A stretch of 42,847 nucleotides of DNA, taken from a bacterium (GTDB lineage: Bacteria > Patescibacteriota > Patescibacteriia > Buchananbacterales > GWA2-38-13). Positions 17,677 through 26,060 of the stretch are shown here, piece by piece. The notes under the pieces were generated by a model. The model saw only the letters and a list, made by a program, of their open reading frames with translations, did no database searches and had not been told where the DNA came from. How positions within the stretch are numbered: the stretch's first letter is position 1; every line of letters begins with the position of its first letter. Location of the stretch: positions 1-42,847 of the forward strand of contig JAUSGZ010000016.1 of assembly GCA_030648715.1 (NCBI GenBank). The letters are read 5' to 3'. A program made the translations under genes and the position numbers.

Positions 17677-17692
17677 CTCCGCTCACCCGCTC
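17677..17692 (+). pseudogene. tRNA-Gly 3' portion duplicate
   Basis: ctccgctcacccgctc, identical to the tRNA 3' end; preceded by ggagaaaaggtgtggga, an exact inverted repeat of 17463-17479. Confidence 0.75.
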
Positions 17693-17744
17693 CATCAAAA
17701 AATCAGCGCTGATGCGCTGGTTTTTTTGCCGGTTGAACCGCTCG

Positions 17745-18788
17745 CTACAACTGCGGTTTGCCGCTCGCGCTGCCGTTCGGCTTGACGAAGGTAACGCGGA
17801 ACGCATTCTCCTTGATGCGCTCCAGTTCGGCGCGGGAAAAGACCCCCTGTTCCTCCAGCAGCTGCAGTTCATGCGTGAGGTTGGTACCGTGCATCTCGGG
17901 GCCGTCGGTGTTGATGGTTAAGGTGACCCCGGCTTCCAGCAGCGTCCGGTAGGCGTGGCGCAGCTCCGCCCACGTCTTGAAGATGCCGATGTTGAGATTG
18001 CTGGTCGGGCACAGCTCCAGCGTGATCTTTTGCTCCGTCAGCTTGCCCATCAGCTTGGTATCGGTCGCAGCCCGGATGCCGTGCCCGATGCGGTGCGGCT
18101 GGATCTTGTCCACCACCAGGCGCATTTCGGCCGGGTCCCCTTCCTCGCCGGTATGAATGGTCACCCCGAACCCGCGCCGCTTGGCATCCACGAACAGGTC
18201 CACATACTCCTCCATCTTAAAGTGGTCGTCCTGCGGGCCAGCCACATCCACCCCGATAACGCCGCGGCTTTGGTACTTACAGGCCTTTTCATACAGTGTC
18301 ATGTTGAGCCGGTAGTCAAAGCTGCGATCGAGTTCGAAAATAATGCCGGCCTGCACCATCGGGTATTCCAAGAGCGCGCGTTCCACGCCGTTGATGACCG
18401 ACAAGATAATGTAGTCAAGGTCGCGTTCGCCGGCGCGGTTGCGCTTGGCGGGGTTGAAGCGCAGTTCATGCAGCACCACGTTGTTGGCGCGATAGGCGCC
18501 GCCGATGACGTTGCGCACCGCCGGCGACAGCGCGGAGGGCGATGACTGGATGAGCTCGCACAACTTGTAATATTTCTCGTCGAGCCGGCGCATACCGCCG
18601 CCGTCGCGGAACGGCTCCTTAATGACCACCATGTTCTCAAACTCCCAGTAGTCCTTTGTGGGCAGCTTCATTCCCTGGTCGTGGGCAATAGACCATAGGA
18701 TGGACGGCGCCACCGACCCGCCCAAGTGCGTGTGCAGCTCGGCCAGACGAGGCCGCTGGGTGCCGGAAGAAAATGAGGTTGCTTCCAT
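17745..18788 (-). CDS. Adenosine deaminase family protein
   Basis: LAELHTHLGGS, GVTIHTGEEGDPAEM, HRIGHGIRA, LCPTSN, VTLTINTDGPEMHG motifs. Start trimmed to 18788. Confidence 0.85.
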   Translation of the reverse strand: MEATSFSSGTQRPRLAELHTHLGGSVAPSILWSIAHDQGMKLPTKDYWEFENMVVIKEPFRDGGGMRRLDEKYYKLCELIQSSPSALSPAVRNVIGGAYRANNVVLHELRFNPAKRNRAGERDLDYIILSVINGVERALLEYPMVQAGIIFELDRSFDYRLNMTLYEKACKYQSRGVIGVDVAGPQDDHFKMEEYVDLFVDAKRRGFGVTIHTGEEGDPAEMRLVVDKIQPHRIGHGIRAATDTKLMGKLTEQKITLELCPTSNLNIGIFKTWAELRHAYRTLLEAGVTLTINTDGPEMHGTNLTHELQLLEEQGVFSRAELERIKENAFRVTFVKPNGSASGKPQL

Positions 18789-18795
18789 ACGTCGT

Positions 18796-19869
18796 TTACT
18801 CGTGATAGTTGGGCGCGGCGTGGACAATGGCGAGCGAGTGCGGGTGGGATTCCGCGCGGCCGGCCGGCGTGATCTGCACGAAATGCGCACGGCGCTGCAG
18901 TTCCGGCAAGGTCGCTGCACCGAGGTACCCCATGCCGCTCTTCAGGCCGCCGACGATCTGATACAGCGTGTCGGCGAGTTTCCCCTTGTAGGGGGTGGCG
19001 GCCTCGACGCCCTCCGGCACATACTTTTTCGCCCCGCTCTGGAAGTACCGGTCCGAGCTGTTGCCGCCCTCCATCGCGCCGAGGCTCCCCATGCCCCGGT
19101 ACGCTTTAAACTGCTTGCCGTCGATCGTCACCACGTCGCCGGGCGCTTCATCGGTACCCGCCAGCATCCCGCCCAGCATCACGGCAGCCGCGCCGGCAGC
19201 CAACGCCTTGACCACATCACCGCTGTAGCGGATGCCGCCGTCGGCGATAACGGGGATGCCCTTGGCACGCGCGACTTTTACGACGTCCATGATGGCGGTG
19301 AGCTGCGGCACCCCGACGCCAGCCACCACGCGCGTGGTACAGATGGAACCGGGCCCGACGCCGACCTTGATGCCGTCGGCAACCGGCAGGAGCGCGCGAG
19401 CGGCCGCGGCCGTCACGATATTGCCGACAATGATCTTGGCCTTTACCTGCGTACGCACCTTGGCGATGGTTGCGATCAATTCCGGCTTATGGACATGGGC
19501 GGAATCGAACACAAGGACGGCGACCCCGGCGCGGTCCAACGCCAGCGCACGGGTAACGTCGCGCGGGCCCACGGCGGCGGCCACCGGCTTGCCGCCGGCA
19601 TTGGCGATGGCGGTTTTCACCATGGCCACCTGTTCTTCAACCGTGCAATTGCGGTGCAGTACCCCGAGTCCGCCGGCATTGGCCATCGCCGCGACCATGG
19701 TGGCGCCGCTCACCGTATCCATCGCGGCCGATAGCACGGGAATATCCAACGGCAGCCCCCGCGCAACCATTGTGCGAACGTCAGCCTGGGAAGGGCTGAC
19801 GCTGCTTTCCTGCGGGATAAGCAGGACATCATCAAACGTGAGGCCAAGAGGGATACGGGTTGACGGCAT
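18796..19869 (-). CDS. guaB: IMP dehydrogenase/GMP reductase family, CBS domains absent
   Basis: [39 protein letters not shown] (catalytic Cys loop), [33 protein letters not shown]. Confidence 0.88.
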   Translation of the reverse strand: MPSTRIPLGLTFDDVLLIPQESSVSPSQADVRTMVARGLPLDIPVLSAAMDTVSGATMVAAMANAGGLGVLHRNCTVEEQVAMVKTAIANAGGKPVAAAVGPRDVTRALALDRAGVAVLVFDSAHVHKPELIATIAKVRTQVKAKIIVGNIVTAAAARALLPVADGIKVGVGPGSICTTRVVAGVGVPQLTAIMDVVKVARAKGIPVIADGGIRYSGDVVKALAAGAAAVMLGGMLAGTDEAPGDVVTIDGKQFKAYRGMGSLGAMEGGNSSDRYFQSGAKKYVPEGVEAATPYKGKLADTLYQIVGGLKSGMGYLGAATLPELQRRAHFVQITPAGRAESHPHSLAIVHAAPNYHE

Positions 19870-19915
19870 ATAGGGAAAATCCAGTGGCTGTATCCTAGCA
19901 AAACCCAGCGGAAAT

Positions 19916-20401
19916 TCAAGCCGCCGGACGGGACGTGGCGGCCGTCAACGCGTAGAGCGCCACACCAGCGGCGACGGAAACATTCAATGATTCTTTCTCC
20001 CCGAGCATCGGAATAGATACCACGTCGTCGGCAAAACGGCGCACCGCCGGACTGACGCCGGAAACTTCATTGCCCACGACCAACGCCAGCGGGTAACGCG
20101 GACGGAACTTTGGCAATGGCGTGCTGCCGCGCGCGCGTTCCAGCGCAATGATATGCACGCCGGCCTTACGGAGCCGCCGCAGCAGCGGTAGCACCTGCCG
20201 GCAATGCTCCCACGGCACGGCTGTTTCTGCCCCTAACGCGGTCTTGGAAATCTCCTTGCCCGGCGGCGTCCCGGTGTACCCGCACAGGTACAATTTTTCC
20301 ACACCGAACGCGTCGCTGTTGCGAAACAGCGCACCCACGTTGTAGAGGCTGCGGATGTTTTCGGCCACCAAAAAAATTGGGGGTGCTGATTGCTTCGGCA
20401 T
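19916..20401 (-). CDS. SpoU/TrmH-family RNA 2'-O-methyltransferase
   Basis: NIRSLYNVGALFRNSDAFGVEKLYLCG, LVVGNEVSGVS, IPMLGEKESLNVSVAAGVALY. Confidence 0.88.
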   Translation of the reverse strand: MPKQSAPPIFLVAENIRSLYNVGALFRNSDAFGVEKLYLCGYTGTPPGKEISKTALGAETAVPWEHCRQVLPLLRRLRKAGVHIIALERARGSTPLPKFRPRYPLALVVGNEVSGVSPAVRRFADDVVSIPMLGEKESLNVSVAAGVALYALTAATSRPAA

Positions 20402-20477
20402 GATGGCATGGTATCATATGGGCATACCTTGACCCTACCCTTGCTTCCGGCTTCCGCATCTTTTATACTACGTGCTC

Positions 20478-20562
20478 GCCCGGGTGGCGTAATCTGGTAG
20501 CCGCAGCTGACTTAAAATCAGCCGGGAGAAATCCCATGTGGGTTCGACCCCCACCCCGGGCA
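20478..20562 (+). tRNA. tRNA-Leu(UAA)
   Basis: GCCCGGGTGGCGTAATCTGGTAGCCGCAGCTGACTTAAAATCAGC...GTGGGTTCGACCCCCACCCCGGGCA; anticodon TAA; long variable arm. Confidence 0.95.
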
Positions 20563-20582
20563 TCTCGACATCAGTGTGGGTT

Positions 20583-20658
20583 TCCCGCCATCGATTAATA
20601 TAGTAAATATAAAGTAGGCGGGACCCCGCCGACGGCGGTGGCCGCCAAATGGCGGTGG
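20583..20658 (+). repeat. F1 hairpin element, copy 2
   Basis: TCCCGCCATCGATTAATATAGTAAATATAAAGTAGGCGGGACCCCGCCGACGGCGGTGGCCGCCAAATGGCGGTGG. Confidence 0.85.
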
Positions 20659-20676
20659 CGATCCCCACCCCGGGCA
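20659..20676 (+). repeat. Duplicated 3' end of tRNA-Leu(UAA)
   Basis: cgatccccaccccgggca vs tRNA cgacccccaccccgggca. Confidence 0.85.
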
Positions 20677-20689
20677 TATTATAGGACTT

Positions 20690-21799
20690 ATGCAAACGCA
20701 TGGAGGGAAGCGAGCGTTCCGTTATTTCATTCTCCTCACCGCTACGGTGATCGCGGCCGGTTGTGCCCGCCAGCGGGCCAACCGTCCGACACCGCCGCCA
20801 GCAGCGGCTCCAACTGCGGCGGTGGCTGCCACGCCCCAGCCCACCCCCCTGGACCAGGGGAAGATAACGGAATTCACCCTGGAGCATGGCGGCCGCACGC
20901 GCCGCTACCTGGTCCACGAACCGCTCAACGCGAAGACCGGCGCGCCGCTGGCCGTGGTGTTGAGCTTGCACGGCGGTTCGGGCAGCGCCGAAGCCCAAAT
21001 TGCCATCAGCGGCCTCAACCCGGTCGCCGACCGCCGCGGGTTCCTCGCCGTCTACCCGGAAGGCACCGGCCCGAAATTCAAAGGGGCAACGATCGGGAGT
21101 TGGAACGCCGGCGGCTGCTGCCCGCCGGCCAACGAACAGCAGGTGGATGACGTCGGATTCATCGCCGCTGTGCTTGACGACGTGGCGAAAAATTTCACCG
21201 TTGACCAACGGCGCATCTACGCCAGCGGCATTTCCAATGGCGCGCAAATGGCCTACCGGCTGGCGTGCGACCTCTCCGACCGCATCGCGGCCATCGCGCC
21301 CATCGCCGCCCAGGGGGTAATGCCCGACTGCACGCCCAGTCGCGCGGTGTCGGTGCTCCACTTCCACGGCACGGCCGACCCCTGTGCCCTGTACGACGGC
21401 GGTACCTGCGGCGGCTGTTTTTCCAAATTCTTGCAGGAGCTAGGAATTCCCAATGAGCCGCGCACGTGGAGCTGCGAATCGGTGCCGTCGTTCATGGCCA
21501 AATGGCGGGAGCGCAACGACTGCGATGACCTCCCGAAAGTCACTACCCAGCAAGGCGGGGCCACCTGCGTGACGGTACAAAAATGCCGTGGCAACTCCGA
21601 AGTGACGCTCTGCGCCATGGCCGGCATGGGCCACACCTACCCCGGCCAGCAGCACCAGGTGCCCGCCTGCGCGAGCGACCCGAATGGCTCGATCTGCCAG
21701 CTCTACGGGCAAACTGTCGGTCCCGTCAGCAACGACTTGGACGCCAACGAAAAAATGTGGGCTTTCTTCCAGCGCCACGCCCTGCCGCCGGGCGCTTGA
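20690..21799 (+). CDS. Secreted PHB-depolymerase/LpqC-type esterase (lipoprotein-like N-terminus)
   Basis: RRYLVHEP..LAVVLSLHGGSGSA, VDDVGFIAAVLDDV, IYASGISNGAQMAYRLACD (GxSxG), VLHFHGTADP; lipobox-like VIAAGCA. Confidence 0.85.
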   Translation: MQTHGGKRAFRYFILLTATVIAAGCARQRANRPTPPPAAAPTAAVAATPQPTPLDQGKITEFTLEHGGRTRRYLVHEPLNAKTGAPLAVVLSLHGGSGSAEAQIAISGLNPVADRRGFLAVYPEGTGPKFKGATIGSWNAGGCCPPANEQQVDDVGFIAAVLDDVAKNFTVDQRRIYASGISNGAQMAYRLACDLSDRIAAIAPIAAQGVMPDCTPSRAVSVLHFHGTADPCALYDGGTCGGCFSKFLQELGIPNEPRTWSCESVPSFMAKWRERNDCDDLPKVTTQQGGATCVTVQKCRGNSEVTLCAMAGMGHTYPGQQHQVPACASDPNGSICQLYGQTVGPVSNDLDANEKMWAFFQRHALPPGA

Positions 21800-21818
21800 C
21801 GTTCTCCGAACATCAAAA

Positions 21819-21849
21819 AACCGCGGCCCCGCTTTGGGGCCGCGGTTTC
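21819..21849. terminator. Bidirectional intrinsic terminator
   Basis: aaaccgcggcccc-gcttt-ggggccgcggttt with A/T tracts. Confidence 0.75.
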
Positions 21850-21863
21850 GTTTCCAAAAAATC

Positions 21864-23030
21864 CTACTGACTGTCCTTCCCTTCCACCTTGGGCTTACCC
21901 GGCGTGAAACGGAATCGCTTGAGCAAACCTTCCACGGTATCGCGGAAACCGCCGTATTCCAGCTCGGTGTAGGGCAGCATTGCCGCGCCAGACCAACCCT
22001 GGCTGCGCATCTCCATCCCCTTCTCCTGCGCGCGGCGGCGAGTAGCGTCCCATGCGACGTTGTCGAAGAAATCCACGTACGTCTCCGAGAACCGCCCCAC
22101 CCCGTTGAGCGAAAAACCGACGCACGACACCAGTGGCAGACAGTACATCCCGGTGACGGCCGTGTTCAGGGCGACCGGCATCAGCGGCATGACGTGCGAC
22201 CCGCGCGCGTCGCCGCCCACGAAGTGCGCCTTGGCGAACGGCGACAGCATCTCCTCGGGCGCGGGGAAAATGCCCTGGTTTCGGACCAGCGCAATGGGAT
22301 CATCCTTGCCGGTGTAGGTGCCCGCGATGTTGTGCAGCCGCTGGGTGGAAATGGACGCTGCCGGCTGGCCGTCGTAGGTGCGCGCGTGGATGGCCGAAAT
22401 GCCGAACCGCTCGTTGTCGCGCAGCAGCGCCGCCAGCTGATAGTAGTCTTCCGGGGCGTTGAGCTCAATGACCGAATCGCCGTCCGTGTTGTCCATGTCC
22501 ACGATGGTAAAACGGAACCCCTTGGTGAGTTTGGGCAGCATCAGGCCGGCGCAGTACATCGGGTCGGCGAAGGCCAAAAACATCGGCAAATTGTACGCGC
22601 CCGGGCCGCACTTATCGGCGGCAAAGACACAGAACGACTCGGAGGCGCGGACCTTGTTGGTCTTGACGGGGTTGTGGTCGAACGTCAGCTCGGCCACCGC
22701 CGGACCGGCCCCGCGCAGGTTGCCCGACGGCGCATCCACCAGCAGATCCTGGCCCGCGCCGTACAGCCCGGCTTCCGCCGCCACCGCCGTCGCCTTCAAA
22801 AAACTCTGCCAGGCGAACTGGTGCACGTCCGGGTCATTCTCACCCCGATCGTGCGACATGGTGATACAGATGTCGTCGCCGGTATGTGAAATGAACCCGT
22901 CAATGAGCAGCCCTTTGGCTATGGCGGCCTTTACTTCTTCACGTACCGCAGCGATCATCGCGGCGGACGGCAGGGTGTGGCCGCCGATGGAACCGACATC
23001 GGCCTTGATCACGGACAACGTCATGCGCAT
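21864..23030 (-). CDS. Class V fructose-1,6-bisphosphate aldolase/phosphatase (archaeal-type)
   Basis: MTLSVIKADVGSIGGHTLPS, SHTGDDICITMSHDRGENDPDVHQFAWQ, YNLPMFLAFADPMYCAGLML, GRFSETYVDFFDNVAWD. Confidence 0.9.
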   Translation of the reverse strand: MRMTLSVIKADVGSIGGHTLPSAAMIAAVREEVKAAIAKGLLIDGFISHTGDDICITMSHDRGENDPDVHQFAWQSFLKATAVAAEAGLYGAGQDLLVDAPSGNLRGAGPAVAELTFDHNPVKTNKVRASESFCVFAADKCGPGAYNLPMFLAFADPMYCAGLMLPKLTKGFRFTIVDMDNTDGDSVIELNAPEDYYQLAALLRDNERFGISAIHARTYDGQPAASISTQRLHNIAGTYTGKDDPIALVRNQGIFPAPEEMLSPFAKAHFVGGDARGSHVMPLMPVALNTAVTGMYCLPLVSCVGFSLNGVGRFSETYVDFFDNVAWDATRRRAQEKGMEMRSQGWSGAAMLPYTELEYGGFRDTVEGLLKRFRFTPGKPKVEGKDSQ

Positions 23031-23162
23031 AGGCCTGAAGACTATAAGTTAATTCCGTTTTTTTACTCTACCAAGTGCATGGCGGAACGGCAACCGTCAC
23101 TGTCAACCCTCGACCGCGCTGGTCGCTGGCATCCTCCACGGGCCGGTGGTACAATATGCGGC

Positions 23163-23597
23163 ATGACCTACTCGCAAAAACCCTGGCGCGCCAACACCAC
23201 GCTGACCTGGACGATCGTTCTAAGCTTGACGGTTGCGACGTTCGGCGGCCTGGTTGCTATCGCATCGCTGGCGGTCGGCATGACGCCGTGGGAGGCAGTG
23301 GTGGTACGCCAAGTTGCCGCGCAGCCCGTGGTCCCAACGGTCAACGGCGCCCTGCAGGTGTCCACCACCGACCAGATCTGCCTGGATGACAACGACTGCG
23401 CGTGGATCGGCACCCGCTGCGACAGCTGCAGCTGCGGTGACACGGTCAATGTGGCGACGACCCAACGCTATGAGGACCAGCTGAAAACGCTCTGCGCAGA
23501 CTACCGCGGCGCGGTGTGCGACTATAACTGCACCGCGACCAAACCGCGCTGCGTCAACCGCCGCTGCGTTTTGGCGGAAAATCCGCCGCAACCGTAA
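23163..23597 (+). CDS. Single-TM Cys-rich extracytoplasmic protein
   Basis: TM near N-term, then ICLDDNDCAWIGTRCDSCSCGDTVN...LCADYRGAVCDYNCTATKPRCVNRRCVL. Confidence 0.6.
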   Translation: MTYSQKPWRANTTLTWTIVLSLTVATFGGLVAIASLAVGMTPWEAVVVRQVAAQPVVPTVNGALQVSTTDQICLDDNDCAWIGTRCDSCSCGDTVNVATTQRYEDQLKTLCADYRGAVCDYNCTATKPRCVNRRCVLAENPPQP

Positions 23598-23602
23598 ACC
23601 CC

Positions 23603-24616
23603 ATGCGCCCCTGGCGCGCGTACAAATCACTCGAATGGTTCATCTTCACCGGCTTTGCGATGGCCGGTTTTTTTGCGCTGGTGGCCGTGATGGTCCTTGC
23701 CCTCAAGATTCCCGGACAGCGCATGTTTATCAGTTGGATTTCCGCACCGACTGCCGCGACCGCCCCTGCTTCGAGTCCACTGGATACCTCCGGCTGGAAG
23801 ACATACCGGAACGAGCGGTACGGGTATGAAATCCGCTACCCCGCCTGGCTGCTGGTACGGGGGGTGAGGGAAGCCGGCAGCTACGAAGGCCCAACGCAGG
23901 TGACGGCTAACGACGCCTATGTGCAATTCACTTACACCACACCAGAAAGACGGGCGCGGGTACCATTTAACATCACTGTCGTAAGCATCGCCCAAGCCCT
24001 CACGGTCGAAGGTTTTCTTAAACCACCGTACTACAACTCCGGACATACCCGTCGCCAATTGGAAGACATGCAAATCGATGGCCATACCGCCGAGGTTGTC
24101 GAGGACTGCAGCGACATTGGCTGTTTCGCTACTGCCCTCCTCAACACGCCAGATTTCCAGTACCAGATCTCCGTTCCGGTGGGAAATAACGGTGACGATG
24201 AGGCGCTCCAGCAAACTATGTTGGGTACTTTACGCTTCACACAAACTTCAGCTCTCGACACCACCGGCTGGCAGACGTACCGGAACGAACGATACGGATT
24301 TGAATTCTCGTACCCACCAGACTTAGTTGTCGTCGATACCAATCAGTACAGAAACGGTACCTACGACCTTTTAGTCAGTAATTATCTCGGCGAAGAGCTT
24401 ACCTTTTGTGAAGCCGAGCCGAACAGCCCACGGTGCGAAAAGATTGACATGGATGGAGCGGTAGGAATCATCACGTGGCCCACAGATGAAGAAGGCGGGG
24501 CCGTAAGCGTGGAAGTAGAACATGCGAAACCAGTGTACCTTGAACTCAATTTAGGGCCAGGAAAAACTCCTGATCTATTCCGCCAAATTCTCGCTACGTT
24601 AAAATTCATTCCGTAA
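23603..24616 (+). CDS. TM protein with two tandem PsbP-like-type repeats
   Basis: LDTSGWKTYRNERYGYEIRYP and LDTTGWQTYRNERYGFEFSYPPD internal duplication. Confidence 0.6.
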   Translation: MRPWRAYKSLEWFIFTGFAMAGFFALVAVMVLALKIPGQRMFISWISAPTAATAPASSPLDTSGWKTYRNERYGYEIRYPAWLLVRGVREAGSYEGPTQVTANDAYVQFTYTTPERRARVPFNITVVSIAQALTVEGFLKPPYYNSGHTRRQLEDMQIDGHTAEVVEDCSDIGCFATALLNTPDFQYQISVPVGNNGDDEALQQTMLGTLRFTQTSALDTTGWQTYRNERYGFEFSYPPDLVVVDTNQYRNGTYDLLVSNYLGEELTFCEAEPNSPRCEKIDMDGAVGIITWPTDEEGGAVSVEVEHAKPVYLELNLGPGKTPDLFRQILATLKFIP

Positions 24617-24667
24617 CCCATTGACGCCGACCACTATCGGCCCTACCATAAAGACACAAATCAAACA

Positions 24668-24798
24668 TTCCTTCGGGGCAGGGTGATCCGCCTTGGGCGG
24701 AGATTCCCGATCGGCGGTATAGTCCGCGACTCCCGCTACAGCGGGACTGAGCTGGTGGAACTCCAGCACCGACGGTATAGTCCGGATAGAAGAAGGAA
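24668..24798 (+). ncRNA. FMN riboswitch (RFN element)
   Basis: ttcggggcagggtga..gattcccgatcggcggtatagtccgcgac...gagctggtggaactccagcaccgacggtatagtccggatagaagaagga; P1 ttcctt/aaggaa. Confidence 0.93.
24687..24701. repeat. Triloop hairpin unit in FMN riboswitch P2 loop
   Basis: gggtga^TCCGCC-TTG-GGCGGA^gattccc; removing it restores near-consensus gggtgagattccc. Confidence 0.65.
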
Positions 24799-24835
24799 CA
24801 TTTCCTGATTTTTTATATTTTCAGGAAACTAACGA

Positions 24836-24866
24836 TTGCCCCGAAGACCTCGGGGTATTTATTTTT
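24836..24866 (+). terminator. Riboswitch-associated intrinsic terminator
   Basis: gccccgaagacctcgggg followed by tatttattttt. Confidence 0.6.
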
Positions 24867-24878
24867 CCATTACCCAGG

Positions 24879-24961
24879 TGTCATTCCCGCCCCAGAGCGG
24901 GAATCCAGAAAAATCCGATTGCCGTTTATTTCTGGATCCCGGCTGCGGCGCCGGGATGACA
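24879..24961. repeat. MITE/REP-like inverted repeat element
   Basis: tgtcattcccgc..gcgggaatccagaaa ... tttctggatcccgg..ccgggatgaca imperfect inverted repeat. Confidence 0.75.
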
Positions 24962-24986
24962 ATCGCGTTTCAAGTTTCATGATGGT

Positions 24987-25568
24987 ATGTTCACCGGCAT
25001 CATCCGCTATCAAGGAAAACTCACCAAGCACATCGGCAACGAGCTAACTATTGCCGTGCCGCGTGCCATCACTACCCGCCTGAAACCCGGCGGCAGTATT
25101 GCGGTCAACGGCGTGTGCCTCACGGTAGAAGCAGGAGACAGAAAACAAAAAGTATGGGTTTCCCTCATGCCGGAAACCGCGCAGGCTACCACACTAGAAA
25201 AGCTACCCATTGGGTCGAAGGTCAACCTGGAACTGCCATTACGCCTCGGCGACCCGCTTGACGGCCATCTGGTCAGCGGCCACGTTGACGGGGTGGGCGC
25301 AGTGAAGATCATACAACGGCGCGGCAACAGCCGGACGGTAACGATTGCCGCTCCGCGCGCGCTTGCCCGCTACCTGGCGCCGAAAGGCTCGGTGGCTCTC
25401 GACGGCGTGTCGCTCACTATCCAGCAATCGCGCGGTGCGGGCTTTACCGTCGGCCTTATCCCGGAGACCATTCGCCGCACGACGCTGCAAACCCTGCGGA
25501 TCGGCAGCCGCGTCAATATCGAGATCGACATTGTCGCGCGGTACCTCGAACATTTCTCACGAGTATAA
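24987..25568 (+). CDS. ribE: Riboflavin synthase alpha subunit
   Basis: MFTGII, VNGVCLTVE, GHLVSGHVDGVG, SVALDGVSLTI duplicated lumazine-binding domains. Confidence 0.93.
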   Translation: MFTGIIRYQGKLTKHIGNELTIAVPRAITTRLKPGGSIAVNGVCLTVEAGDRKQKVWVSLMPETAQATTLEKLPIGSKVNLELPLRLGDPLDGHLVSGHVDGVGAVKIIQRRGNSRTVTIAAPRALARYLAPKGSVALDGVSLTIQQSRGAGFTVGLIPETIRRTTLQTLRIGSRVNIEIDIVARYLEHFSRV

Positions 25569-25572
25569 ACCT

Positions 25573-26055
25573 ATGCATATCCAGCACCACCAGCCCACCC
25601 TCGACCCGACTGTGGCAACAACGGTTCGCGTGGCCATTATCACCGCCCAATTCAACCGCGAGTATACTTCCAGTCTGGAACGCCACTGTGTCGCCGCGTT
25701 GCAGCAGGCGGGACTCGCGCGCGACCGCATCACAACCTTCGCCGTACCCGGTGCGCTGGAAATCCCGGTGGTAGCAAAACGCCTGGCCGCACGGAAAAAG
25801 TTCTCCGTCATCGTCGCCTTTGGCGTCGTGCTGAAAGGCGAAACGTACCACTTCGAAATCGTCGCCGATCAGTGCGCCGCGGGACTGCAGCAGGTCGCGG
25901 TGCAAACCGGCATTCCGGTCATCAATGAAGTGCTTGCCTGCTACACGGCCGCGCAGGCCGAGGCCCGCTGCGGCGACAACGACGGCAATAAGGGCCGCGA
26001 GGCGGCAGCAGCAGCCGTAGCGATGCTCAATTTGCTCCCGCAACTGTCCGCGTAA
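25573..26055 (+). CDS. ribH: 6,7-dimethyl-8-ribityllumazine synthase
   Basis: VAIITAQFNREYT, FAVPGALEIPVVAKRLA, VIVAFGVVLKGETYHFEIV, NKGREAAAAAVAM. Start trimmed to 25573. Confidence 0.93.
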   Translation: MHIQHHQPTLDPTVATTVRVAIITAQFNREYTSSLERHCVAALQQAGLARDRITTFAVPGALEIPVVAKRLAARKKFSVIVAFGVVLKGETYHFEIVADQCAAGLQQVAVQTGIPVINEVLACYTAAQAEARCGDNDGNKGREAAAAAVAMLNLLPQLSA

Positions 26056-26060
26056 ACGCT

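Noticed and set aside
18658-19734. 358-aa plus ORF, and 21684-22889 plus ORF
   Set aside because: Antisense to guaB and FBP aldolase/phosphatase respectively; low-complexity His/Arg/Gly composition typical of shadow ORFs.
20468-21367. 299-aa minus ORF overlapping tRNA-Leu and the esterase gene
   Set aside because: Antisense to a clear esterase CDS and a tRNA; GC-rich shadow ORF.
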